Below are positions 27,705 to 37,429 of a stretch of 64,000 nt of DNA, one piece after another. Where the stretch lies: the NCBI RefSeq assembly GCF_026005215.1, contig NZ_BPMA01000065.1, positions 1-64,000 on the forward strand, given 5' to 3'. Source of the stretch: Capnocytophaga catalasegens. Lineage in GTDB: Bacteria; Bacteroidota; Bacteroidia; Flavobacteriales; Flavobacteriaceae. Made by a program: the position numbers and the translations under genes. Below the pieces are notes generated by a model. It made no database searches and had not been told where the DNA came from. It saw nothing but the letters and a program-made list of their open reading frames with translations. Numbering within the stretch: position 1 is the first letter of the stretch; every line of letters starts with the position of its first letter.

Positions 27705-27758
27705 CATATTTAAACGTTAAATAATTACTAAACAACAAAAAATCTAATTCTTTTTTTA

Positions 27759-27766
27759 TAGCTTTG
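27759..27766 (+). promoter_or_regulatory. Predicted -7 element for the DUF2911 gene
   Basis: TAGCTTTG matches TAnnTTTG and lies 29 bases before the start codon. It is divergent from the dnaG element, with about 55 bases between them. Confidence 0.45.
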
Positions 27767-27795
27767 CACTTCTCAAATAAAAAAAACATTTATAG

Positions 27796-28641
27796 ATGAA
27801 AAAAAGTATTTTAATTATTAGTTTGCTGGCATTTGGATGTTATTCATATGCACAGGTAAAAACCCCCCAAGCTAGTTTGGCGGCCAAAGTAGAGCAGGTT
27901 GTAGGGCTTACTGATGTTGAAGTAGAGTATGTACGACCTGCCAAGAAAGAACGTGAAATTTTCGGAAGTTTAGTACCTTATGGGCGTTTATGGCGTACAG
28001 GAGCGAATGAAAATACAACCATAGAATTCAGTGAAGATATTGTAATTTCCGAAAAAACACTTCCAAAAGGGAAATACGCTCTCTATACTAAACCAGAAGC
28101 AGACCAATGGACTATTTTCTTCTACAAGGAGAATAAAAACTGGGGACTTCCTAAGGTATGGAATGAAGCACAAGTAGCTCTGCAAACACGTGTAATTCCT
28201 TCCGAGTATTCTATTCAAACCGAATATTTTACCATTGAAGTAACTCCAATAGATAATGATAATGGAGTAATCAACTTGATTTGGGATAAAACATTAGTGC
28301 AAATTCCTTTTAAAACATTTACTCGTCAGCAGGCATTGGCAAGTATTGAACAAGAGCTGAATGAAAAATCAACTTCAAGAGAGTATTTCAATGCTGGAAC
28401 GTATTATTTTACTTCTAAAGAAGACGTAAATAGAGCCTTAGAATATGTAGATAAAGCCATTTCAATGGAGCAAGATGTACCATATTATATGCTTCGTCAA
28501 AAATCACTTATTTTAGCCAAATTGGGAAAACGAAGAGAGGCTATCAAAGTAGCAGAAGAGTCATTAAAAAAAGCACAAGCGGCAGGTAATACTGATTATG
28601 TAAAACTCAATCAAGACTCTATAAATGAGTGGAAAAGATAA
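27796..28641 (+). CDS. DUF2911 protein with C-terminal tetratricopeptide-like helices
   Basis: Exported protein of 281 residues: signal peptide MKKSILIISLLAFGCYSYAQ, then a DUF2911 beta domain (about 22-170) with VEVEYVRPAKKEREIFG, LVPYGRLWRTGANENT and LPKGKYALYT, then two or three helix pairs resembling TPR units (about 175-275). A Cys sits in the signal peptide but the context (FGCYS) is not a good lipobox. Function of DUF2911 is unknown; it is common in Bacteroidota. It is 40 bases before the YpfJ gene. Confidence 0.85.
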   Translation: MKKSILIISLLAFGCYSYAQVKTPQASLAAKVEQVVGLTDVEVEYVRPAKKEREIFGSLVPYGRLWRTGANENTTIEFSEDIVISEKTLPKGKYALYTKPEADQWTIFFYKENKNWGLPKVWNEAQVALQTRVIPSEYSIQTEYFTIEVTPIDNDNGVINLIWDKTLVQIPFKTFTRQQALASIEQELNEKSTSREYFNAGTYYFTSKEDVNRALEYVDKAISMEQDVPYYMLRQKSLILAKLGKRREAIKVAEESLKKAQAAGNTDYVKLNQDSINEWKR

Positions 28642-28681
28642 AGCAAAATTAGGTTTTTCTAAAAATTTAACTTGAAAATCG

Positions 28682-29545
28682 ATGAAATTAGACGGAAGAA
28701 GAACAAGTTCCAATGTAGATGACCAACGAAGAGATGTAGGTAAAACCGCGACAATGGGAATAGGCGGACTTATTTTGGTAGGACTACTTACTTGGGTAAT
28801 GGGAGGAAATCCTTTGGAAGCCATTATGAACAATGGAGGTAATACGTTGTCGCAAGTAACAACAAATAGCCCTCAGCAGCGAGAATTTACAGCCGAAGAG
28901 CAAAAATTAGCAACATTTGCTTCACAGATTTTGGCAGGAACCGAAGATGTTTGGACAAAAATTTTTGCCGAAAATGGAATGACATATCGAGTACCTCGAA
29001 TGGTACTTTTCTCAGGAGCAACCAATAGCGGATGCGGTTCAGCAAGCTCACAAACAGGTCCTTTCTATTGTTCTGCTGATGAATCTCTGTATTTAGATTT
29101 GTCTTTTTTTCAAGAAATGCGAGACCAGTTAGGGGCTGATGGCGATTTTGCAAGTGCCTATGTTATAGCACACGAAGTAGGTCATCACGTACAGCATCTA
29201 CTCGGAACACTCTCCAAAGTGCATCAGGCTCGCAAACAATTGAGCCAGAAAGAATACAATAAAGTAAGTGTTCGTTTAGAATTACAAGCCGATTATTATG
29301 CGGGTGTTTGGGCACATCACGATAATAAAATGTATAAATCAATGGAAATAGGTGATTTGGAAGAAGGTCTTAACGCCGCTCACGCTATAGGAGATGACCG
29401 CTTACAGATGAATACACAGGGATATACTGTTCCTGATGCGTTTAATCATGGAACCTCAGAACAACGTGCCGCATGGCTCAAAAAAGGGTACGAATATGGA
29501 ACAATAAAAGACGGAGATACGTTTTCTCTTCCAGATCCATTGTAA
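28682..29545 (+). CDS. YpfJ family neutral zinc metallopeptidase
   Basis: Membrane-anchored putative protease of 287 residues. A single N-terminal helix (about 25-41) is followed by a linker and the zinc-metallopeptidase domain, with the metal site HEVGHH (His164, Glu165, His168). Other family landmarks are LFSGATNSGCGSASS, GPFYCSADESLYLDL, LELQADYYAGVWAHH and the C-terminal GTSEQRAAWLKKGYEYG. The usual length is about 290. Substrates are unknown. Confidence 0.92.
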   Translation: MKLDGRRTSSNVDDQRRDVGKTATMGIGGLILVGLLTWVMGGNPLEAIMNNGGNTLSQVTTNSPQQREFTAEEQKLATFASQILAGTEDVWTKIFAENGMTYRVPRMVLFSGATNSGCGSASSQTGPFYCSADESLYLDLSFFQEMRDQLGADGDFASAYVIAHEVGHHVQHLLGTLSKVHQARKQLSQKEYNKVSVRLELQADYYAGVWAHHDNKMYKSMEIGDLEEGLNAAHAIGDDRLQMNTQGYTVPDAFNHGTSEQRAAWLKKGYEYGTIKDGDTFSLPDPL

Positions 29546-29569
29546 AATCTTTCTATAAAAGAATAATTG

Positions 29570-29600
29570 AAAGAGTAGCTCTTTAGTTACTCTTTTTTTT
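29570..29600 (+). terminator. Terminator after the YpfJ gene
   Basis: AAAGAGTA (29570-29577) pairs with TACTCTTT (29588-29595), followed by T residues to 29600. Confidence 0.85.
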
Positions 29601-29659
29601 GTAGTAAAAATAAGATTTTTATTGAAGAGAAAAATTTATTAAATTTTTGTTGAAGGGTA

Positions 29660-29692
29660 TTGTACATATTTGAAAATATTTTTTTACCTTTG
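29660..29692 (+). promoter_or_regulatory. Predicted promoter of atpDC
   Basis: TTG (29660-29662) and TACCTTTG (29685-29692) with 22 bases between, 68 bases before atpD. Confidence 0.55.
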
Positions 29693-29754
29693 CCGTTAAA
29701 GTTTTTAATAGAAGAATAATCTCTTTAAAAAATTATATTTAATTAAAAAGATAG

Positions 29755-31278
<1,524 letters not shown>

Positions 31279-31290
31279 AAAGAATAGCTT

Positions 31291-31569
31291 ATGTACATAG
31301 AAGTCGTAACTCCTGAGGCTATTTTGTTCAAAGGAAAAGTAACAGCGGTTACATTACCAAGTGTTAAAGGAGCTTTTCAGATATTAGAAAATCACGCAGC
31401 TATTATAGCAGTTTTGGTAAAAGGTAATATAAAGATAAAAGGAAGTGTACAACCTGAAATTTTTATTGAAGAACGATTTGAAAAAGAAGGGAAAGATGAA
31501 TTACTTTTATCAATAAATAGTGGTATTGTTGAACATAAGGATAATCATGCGATTATTTTAGCAGAATAG
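31291..31569 (+). CDS. atpC: ATP synthase F1 subunit epsilon
   Basis: A 92-residue protein consisting only of the N-terminal beta-sandwich domain (MYIEVVTPEAILFKGKVTAV); the C-terminal helical hairpin that regulates ATPase activity in many bacteria is missing. This short form is usual in Bacteroidota. It is 12 bases after atpD and followed by a strong terminator. Confidence 0.94.
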   Translation: MYIEVVTPEAILFKGKVTAVTLPSVKGAFQILENHAAIIAVLVKGNIKIKGSVQPEIFIEERFEKEGKDELLLSINSGIVEHKDNHAIILAE

Positions 31570-31589
31570 AGAATTTAACTTATAAAAAG

Positions 31590-31619
31590 AATCCAACTTT
31601 CGTAGAGAGTTGGATTTTT
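31590..31619 (+). terminator. Terminator after atpC
   Basis: AATCCAACT (31590-31598) pairs perfectly with AGTTGGATT (31608-31616), then T residues. Confidence 0.88.
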
Positions 31620-31644
31620 GCTATAAAATGTTTAATAAATTGAT

Positions 31645-31652
31645 TACCTTTG
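31645..31652 (+). promoter_or_regulatory. Predicted -7 element for the GT87 gene
   Basis: TACCTTTG, 23 bases before the start codon. A TTG at 24 bases upstream is slightly far. Confidence 0.45.
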
Positions 31653-31674
31653 CAGGGAAATAAGATAAAATTCA

Positions 31675-32838
31675 ATGATAAAGCTATTAAAAGACTACAG
31701 ATTCGTTACCATACTTTGGTCTACATTGGCTTTTGCTACTGTAATTCAGAATGTATTTGTAAGAGAGAAGAATAATAATTATTTAATATTCAAAGGAGTT
31801 TTTGCACATACGATTCAAAAGTTGTCTCTTTATGTTCCATATCCTGCAGAATACTTTGATGTGAATCATTATGGGATTCTATTCAGTGCAGTGATTGCTC
31901 CATTTGCTGTTTTGCCCAATTGGTTGGGTTGTACGCTTTGGATAATGGCTAATACGCTCTTTCTATACTGGGCAATACGCCAACTACCTCTTAAACAATG
32001 GCAAATAATAGGTATAATGCTTATTGCAGCTCACGATTTATACACAGCAGCTGCTATGCAACAGTTCAATATTAGTGTAATAGCTCTTTTAGTAGGTGCA
32101 TTTGCCTTTATAGAGAAAGGAAAAAGCCATTGGGCTACGTTACTTATCGTTATAGGAACGCTAACGAAGATTTATGGCATTGTAGGACTTGCTTTTTTCT
32201 TCTTTTCGAAAGATAAAATTCGTTTTATATGGTCTGGAATATTGTGGTTAGGCATTTTATTTTGTTTACCGATGCTTTATTCCTCACCAGAATATGTACT
32301 ATCTCAGTATAAAGAATGGATAGAACGATTAGTAGCCAAAAATGATTCTAATATGAACACTTTACAATACAATCTTCAAAATCTTTCTCTTTTAGGATTC
32401 TTACAACGAACAGGAATTTTTAACAATAATCTTGCAGTAATTGCCTCAGGACTTGCACTATTTGCCTTACCGTATTTACGTTTTAATCAATATAGAAATA
32501 AAGACTTCCGATTGATGTTTTTGGCTTCGGTAAGTATGTTTTTATGTTTGTTTAGTACTGGAACTGAGAATAGTACTTATATAATAGCTTATGTAGGTGT
32601 CGGAATATGGTTCGTAGCCACACCCAATCAAAATAAATGGCTTAAAATAACGCTCCTAATCCTTGCAATACTGGGTTCACTTTCACCAACAGACTTATTT
32701 AAACCGCTAAAAGAAGGTTATATTATCAAATATTCGCTTCGAGCTGTGCCAGTAGCCATACTTTGGCTGGTAATGATTTGGGAAATGTGTGTTTTAGACT
32801 ATAAAAGTAAGGAATTACCCGAAAAAATAAATGAATAA
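31675..32838 (+). CDS. GT87 (DUF2029) family membrane glycosyltransferase
   Basis: Polytopic membrane protein of 387 residues with about nine to ten helices, of the GT87 family that uses polyprenyl-phosphate sugar donors on the outer face of the membrane. An early DVNHYGILFSAVIAPFAVLP loop is typical (catalytic Asp in the family lies in the first large loop). The stop overlaps the next glycosyltransferase by 8 bases, so the two are likely partners: the GT2 enzyme makes the lipid-linked sugar and this one transfers it. The acceptor is unknown. Confidence 0.82.
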   Translation: MIKLLKDYRFVTILWSTLAFATVIQNVFVREKNNNYLIFKGVFAHTIQKLSLYVPYPAEYFDVNHYGILFSAVIAPFAVLPNWLGCTLWIMANTLFLYWAIRQLPLKQWQIIGIMLIAAHDLYTAAAMQQFNISVIALLVGAFAFIEKGKSHWATLLIVIGTLTKIYGIVGLAFFFFSKDKIRFIWSGILWLGILFCLPMLYSSPEYVLSQYKEWIERLVAKNDSNMNTLQYNLQNLSLLGFLQRTGIFNNNLAVIASGLALFALPYLRFNQYRNKDFRLMFLASVSMFLCLFSTGTENSTYIIAYVGVGIWFVATPNQNKWLKITLLILAILGSLSPTDLFKPLKEGYIIKYSLRAVPVAILWLVMIWEMCVLDYKSKELPEKINE

Positions 32839-33778
32839 TCCTATGAAAACTAAGCAAATCGACATCGTAGTTCCGTGTTATAACGAATCGGGAAATATTT
32901 CGGTATTATATGAAGCGATACAGAAGGTTTTTTCTGAAAAATCTCTTGAAAACTACACATATAATCTGATATTTGTGAATGATGGAAGCTCCGATGACTC
33001 ATTAGAGATATTGCAAAGACTGAGCAATCAGTATGAAAATGTGAAATACATATCCTTCTCGCGTAATTTTGGACATCAACTGGCTGTAAAAGCAGGTCTT
33101 GATGCTGCAATGGGCGATGCAGTTATCTCAATGGATGCCGATTTGCAACATCCACCAGCACTAATCCCTGAACTTGTCAAAAAATGGGAAGAAGGAAACC
33201 AAGTAGTAGCTACAATTCGAGAGTATGCCCCCAATGCAGCCAATAAAATCAAAAAATCATCTAAATATTTTTATAAAATACTGAATTTAATTTCTGATAT
33301 TGAAATAAAAGATGGTGCAGCGGACTTTCGTTTGCTTGATAAATCTGTAATATCGGTAATTCGGTCAATGGATGAGAACGAACCTTTCCTTAGAGGAATG
33401 ATACCTTGGGCTGGATTTAAACAAATTTACATTCCTTATATTGCACAAAAAAGACATTCGGGCGAAACGAAATACACATTGAAGAAAATGCTACATTTAG
33501 CACTTGCAGGAGTTACTGCATTTAGTGTAAAGCCTTTGTATTTTGCTGTATATTTAGGTTTTGCCTTTTCAATTCTGTCTATTTTGTATGTTCCTTATGT
33601 AATTTTTTCTTTTATAAACGGAACAGAAATATCAGGTTGGGCATCACTTATTATGACGATTGTTTTTTTTGGAGGATTACAACTTATAATTCTTGGAATA
33701 ATCGGAATTTATATCGGAAAAATATTCAAACAGACTAAAAATAGACCAAATTATATCATACAAGAAAGAAAATTATAA
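32831..33778 (+). CDS. GT2 family polyprenyl-phosphate glycosyltransferase (GtrB/DPM1-like)
   Basis: A 315-residue GT-A enzyme: DIVVPCYNESGNISVLYEAI start, FVNDGSSDDS, the metal-binding DAD in ISMDADLQHPP, DFRLLDKSV and the acceptor-side RHSGETKYTLKKM, then two C-terminal membrane helices (about 225-250 and 265-290). This layout is that of enzymes that load a sugar onto undecaprenyl phosphate. A second ATG four codons in (32843) is an equal start candidate. Overlaps the GT87 gene. Confidence 0.9.
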   Translation: MNNPMKTKQIDIVVPCYNESGNISVLYEAIQKVFSEKSLENYTYNLIFVNDGSSDDSLEILQRLSNQYENVKYISFSRNFGHQLAVKAGLDAAMGDAVISMDADLQHPPALIPELVKKWEEGNQVVATIREYAPNAANKIKKSSKYFYKILNLISDIEIKDGAADFRLLDKSVISVIRSMDENEPFLRGMIPWAGFKQIYIPYIAQKRHSGETKYTLKKMLHLALAGVTAFSVKPLYFAVYLGFAFSILSILYVPYVIFSFINGTEISGWASLIMTIVFFGGLQLIILGIIGIYIGKIFKQTKNRPNYIIQERKL

Positions 33779-33783
33779 GTAAT

Positions 33784-34040
33784 TTGATAAAAAATGTATG
33801 TAATTGAAAAAATAATCAATGTAATTAAATAAAAATATATTGAAAAATACTATAAATTTGTTGTAATTGAATAAAAAATATTTGCAATAGATAAAAAATG
33901 ATATGAAGTATAATAAAAATATTGTGAAATATAATAAAAATTAAGTGTAATTCATAATCAATATATTTCAATTAAATAAAAATAAAATACATTTTCAAAG
34001 TGAAAAAATATAGGTTCATAAAAATTTTAAAAAATAAATC
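33784..34040. repeat. AT-rich degenerate repeats
   Basis: The 339-base gap between the GT2 gene and the next gene is almost pure A and T on this strand, with recurring TGTAATTGAATAAAAAAT-like units at about 33800, 33820, 33860 and 33948. Copies are imperfect and spacing varies from about 20 to 45 bases. No protein or RNA gene is seen. Confidence 0.45.
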
Positions 34041-34117
34041 GTAAAAAATTTGTTTATTAAAATAAAAATATGTAATTTAGCCTCGAATATTTCTATAACC
34101 AAATTAATTGTATTATT

Positions 34118-34810
34118 ATGAAAGTTTCAAATAATTTAAAAAAGGAAAATTACACAGCAGTAGCTGAATTTATGTTGGTAAGTTTTGAGCGAGATTTGTC
34201 AGAATTTACAAAAAGTTTTAAAACGATAGATGAAGAGTATTTATCGAAGTTCAAAAGTGCAATAACCGATGCTAAAAGTCTCGGTTCGGCAATGGCAATT
34301 CAGGCAGAACAGAAAAATGTTACTAAAAAGCTATATGAATATGCTGACCAGCTCAAAGATATGATTGCATTTTTGAAACGATATGCCGAAAAAGCCAATT
34401 TGGAAACAACAATACTCGGTCGGATAGCTACATCGCTTCGTGCAAAGAATATAGAAAAGTCCGTAATCGATACAAGGGCTGCGCTACCTTATTTTATAGA
34501 AAATAAAGATAAGATGACTGATATGCCTGAAGGTTTTTTAGATAAAATAGAACCTATAATTGACAATTTTGAGAAGCTGAATATTTCTCAAAACTCGCTA
34601 ATGAACCAACGAAAACAAATAACCAGCGAAAGTAAAGATGTATATCAAAAGCTGTACGTGTACATTAGCGAAATAGCCGATATGGGCAAGATGATTTATA
34701 AGCAAAGCACCAAAAAAGATGAATACACGATTTCAAAAATCCTTTCGCGTATGAGCTATACGGATAAAAAGAAAGAAGTGAAAGCAGAAATGCCTAAAAA
34801 AGAAGCGTAA
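34118..34810 (+). CDS. Helical hypothetical protein
   Basis: A 230-residue soluble protein predicted to be almost wholly alpha-helical with heptad-like stretches (EFTKSFKTIDEEYLSKFKSA, YEYADQLKDMIAFLKRYAEK). No signal peptide, cysteines or catalytic motif. Length and character resemble the DUF6261 protein at 5414, and it too stands alone behind a repetitive leader, but I see no clear sequence identity. The C-terminal 15 residues are Lys/Glu-rich. I do not recognise the family. Confidence 0.7.
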   Translation: MKVSNNLKKENYTAVAEFMLVSFERDLSEFTKSFKTIDEEYLSKFKSAITDAKSLGSAMAIQAEQKNVTKKLYEYADQLKDMIAFLKRYAEKANLETTILGRIATSLRAKNIEKSVIDTRAALPYFIENKDKMTDMPEGFLDKIEPIIDNFEKLNISQNSLMNQRKQITSESKDVYQKLYVYISEIADMGKMIYKQSTKKDEYTISKILSRMSYTDKKKEVKAEMPKKEA

Positions 34811-34916
34811 TAGTTTTTTTATTATAGATATATTACTTCTATATAGGTAAAATTAGCTAAAAAATTCAGAAAATATCTGGAAAAATTGTTATTATGTTAA
34901 AAAAATTGAATTTATA

Positions 34917-35687
34917 ATGATATATCTTTCGTTTGATATAGAAGAATTCGATATGCCTAAGGAATACGGCTATGAAATTGACTTTCAAAGGCAAATAGCT
35001 ATATCTCGAGAGGGTACAATAGCTATTTTGGATTTGTTAAAGAAGCATAAAGTTAAGGCAACTTTCTTTTCTACGGTTGTTTTTGCTCAAAATTGTCCTG
35101 ATTTGATAGAACGACTTTTGGAAGAAGGACACGAATTGGCTTCACATACATATTATCATTCCGAATTTGAAATTTCACATCTGAAAGAATCGAAAGAAGC
35201 CTTAGAAAAGCAATTCCAAACCGAAGTAAAAGGACTCCGAATGCCGAGAATGGCGGAAATAGCTTCCGAAGATGTAAAAAAAGCAGGGTATATGTATAAT
35301 TCATCTGTTAATCCGACTGTTTTACCTGGGAGATATAACAAAATAGGAGTGTCAAAATGTATTTTTTGGGAGAGAGAACTCTTACAAATTCCTGCGGGAG
35401 TAAGTCCATTGATGCGAATACCTCTTTTTTGGTTGTCATTTCATAATTTTCCGCAGTGGTTTTATCATTATTTGCTCAAACGAACTGTAAAATATCGGAA
35501 ATACGCTACTTTATATTTTCATCCTTGGGAATTTACGGATTTACATCACAAAGAATTCAATTTCCCGAGTTATGTAATGAAAAACACGGGAGAAAAGATG
35601 ATAGAACGCTTCGACAAGCTACTGAAATTCATCAATGAAAATCAGTGGAATACAAGATTGTATCGCGATTTTTTAGAAAAAACCTAA
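34917..35687 (+). CDS. Polysaccharide deacetylase family protein
   Basis: NodB-type carbohydrate esterase of 256 residues without signal peptide. Visible: MIYLSFDIEEFD (catalytic Asp), KVKATFFSTVVFAQNCPDLI, the metal pair in SHTYYH, and a C-terminal DUF3473-like end with LYFHPWEF. Such enzymes remove N-acetyl groups from polysaccharides; this subgroup often sits with exopolysaccharide genes. The GT87/GT2 pair 1-3 kb upstream may belong to the same pathway, which is inference. Confidence 0.88.
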   Translation: MIYLSFDIEEFDMPKEYGYEIDFQRQIAISREGTIAILDLLKKHKVKATFFSTVVFAQNCPDLIERLLEEGHELASHTYYHSEFEISHLKESKEALEKQFQTEVKGLRMPRMAEIASEDVKKAGYMYNSSVNPTVLPGRYNKIGVSKCIFWERELLQIPAGVSPLMRIPLFWLSFHNFPQWFYHYLLKRTVKYRKYATLYFHPWEFTDLHHKEFNFPSYVMKNTGEKMIERFDKLLKFINENQWNTRLYRDFLEKT

Positions 35688-35740
35688 AAATAGTTGATTG
35701 AGTTAAAAGAATTTCGAATTAAATAATAATAATAAAAATT

Positions 35741-36346
35741 ATGACAACAATAACGAATATCAATCAATTAGATATGGACGGCATTTATTCGTATGCTGAC
35801 TATCTACTTTGGAAGTTTGAAGAACGAGTAGAACTTATTAAAGGAAAAATATTTAAAATGTCGCCTGAACCCAGTAGAAGACATCAAGAAGTTTCGGGGA
35901 ATTTATTTGGAGAAATACATAATGTATTCAAGGGACATAAATGTAAATTATATGCTGCTCCATTCGATGTTCGTTTACCGATGTTGGCTTCCTCTCCTTT
36001 GGAGAGGACGGTAGGAGAGGATAAAATTCTTACCGTAGTTCAGCCAGACCTTTGCGTGGTGTGCGATTTGAACAAACTTGATGAGAAAGGCTGTATCGGA
36101 GCTCCGGACTTGATAATAGAAATACTTTCACCGAGCAATTCTAAAAAAGAATTAAAAAACAAATTTGATTTATACGAAGAATCGGGTGTGAAAGAGTATT
36201 GGATTGTTTATCCTAATGAAGAAAATTTGTATATCAATGTATTAGAAAATGGAAAATACAAAACATCAAGACCTATAATTGATGGTTATGTTACTTCAAT
36301 TGTTTTTCCTGATTTGAAAATACATACTTCAGATATTTTTAGATAG
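35741..36346 (+). CDS. Uma2 family endonuclease-like protein
   Basis: A 201-residue protein of the Uma2 (DUF820) group with a PD-(D/E)XK nuclease fold: RVELIKGKIFKMSP (catalytic Glu), SRRHQEVSGNL, VVQPDLCVVCD (Asp) and GAPDLIIEILSPSN (Asp and Glu). Family function is undefined. Between FDVRLP and TVVQPD there are about 15 extra residues (MLASSPLERTVGEDKIL) encoded by an imperfect palindromic repeat that kept the frame. It should fall in a surface loop. Confidence 0.85.
   Translation: MTTITNINQLDMDGIYSYADYLLWKFEERVELIKGKIFKMSPEPSRRHQEVSGNLFGEIHNVFKGHKCKLYAAPFDVRLPMLASSPLERTVGEDKILTVVQPDLCVVCDLNKLDEKGCIGAPDLIIEILSPSNSKKELKNKFDLYEESGVKEYWIVYPNEENLYINVLENGKYKTSRPIIDGYVTSIVFPDLKIHTSDIFR
35988..36020 (+). 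repeat. Palindromic repeat inserted in the Uma2 gene
   Basis: CCTCTCC (35991-35997), TTT, GGAGAGG (36001-36007), followed by a further GGAGAGG-like copy (36014-36020). This resembles the small dispersed palindromes found between genes in many Bacteroidota. Here it lies within a reading frame. Confidence 0.6.
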
Positions 36347-36406
36347 ATTATGGATAAGCAAATGCAATAGAGTACTTTTGAAATAGAAAAATTAAAATAG
36401 TGAAAG

Positions 36407-37363
36407 ATGAATTTTTTTAAAAAAATATTTTCTTCGGAAAAGAAAGAAACCTTAGATAAGGGATTAGAGAAATCAAAAACAAGTTTTTTTGATAAATTAG
36501 GACGTGCAATAGCAGGAAAATCTAAAGTAGATGATGATGTATTGGACGAACTTGAAGGGGTATTGGTAAGTAGCGATGTCGGAGTTAGTACAACGCTAAA
36601 AATAATTGACCGAATACAAGAACGGGTTTCCAAAGATAAATATTTGGGAACAAGCGAACTTAATAAAATCCTTCGAGAAGAAATTGCAGGACTTTTATCC
36701 GAAACAAAAAGTGGTGAAGATACCGATTTTGTTATTCCAACCGATAAAAAACCATATGTAATAATGGTTGTAGGCGTTAATGGTGCTGGAAAAACAACAA
36801 CAATTGGCAAATTAGCTTATCAATTTAAGAAAAAAGGATACAAAGTAGTGCTTGGAGCTGCCGATACGTTTCGTGCAGCAGCTATAGACCAGCTTCAAGT
36901 ATGGGCAGAACGCGTACAAGTACCTATAATAAAACAACAGATAGGCAGCGATCCAGCATCGGTGGCGTATGATACACTATCATCTGCTGTAGCACAGAAC
37001 GCCGATGTAGTGATAATCGATACCGCAGGACGTTTACACAACAAAATTAACCTGATGAACGAACTTACGAAAGTAAAACGCGTAATGCAAAAGGTGATAA
37101 TAGACGCTCCACACGATGTACTATTAGTTTTAGATGGTTCAACAGGGCAAAATGCTTTTGAACAAGCCAAACAATTTACCAAAGCGACTGAAGTAACAGC
37201 TTTAGCCGTTACCAAATTGGACGGAACAGCCAAAGGAGGCGTTGTAATAGGCATTTCAGACGAGTTTCAAATCCCCGTAAAATATATAGGAATAGGCGAG
37301 GGGATAGAACATCTGCAAGTATTTAATAAATACGAATTTGTAGATTCATTTTTTAAAGACTAA
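36407..37363 (+). CDS. ftsY: Signal recognition particle receptor FtsY
   Basis: SRP receptor GTPase of 318 residues that docks ribosomes carrying membrane proteins. N domain (about 20-100) followed by the G domain: GVNGAGKTTT, DTFRAAAIDQL, DTAGRLH, TKLDGTAKGG. The acidic N-terminal A domain of the Escherichia coli protein is absent, as in most Bacteroidota. The start MNFFKKIFSSEKKETLDKGL is typical. Confidence 0.97.
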   Translation: MNFFKKIFSSEKKETLDKGLEKSKTSFFDKLGRAIAGKSKVDDDVLDELEGVLVSSDVGVSTTLKIIDRIQERVSKDKYLGTSELNKILREEIAGLLSETKSGEDTDFVIPTDKKPYVIMVVGVNGAGKTTTIGKLAYQFKKKGYKVVLGAADTFRAAAIDQLQVWAERVQVPIIKQQIGSDPASVAYDTLSSAVAQNADVVIIDTAGRLHNKINLMNELTKVKRVMQKVIIDAPHDVLLVLDGSTGQNAFEQAKQFTKATEVTALAVTKLDGTAKGGVVIGISDEFQIPVKYIGIGEGIEHLQVFNKYEFVDSFFKD

Positions 37364-37429
37364 ATCGCTGAAAAAGAACGAAAAATATATAGAACAAAAA
37401 AATTAGTTAATAAATAAAAAAATAAAAAT

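Noticed and set aside
33784-34040. Possible CRISPR array
   Set aside because: Repeats are degenerate and unevenly spaced, with no distinct spacers and no cas genes.
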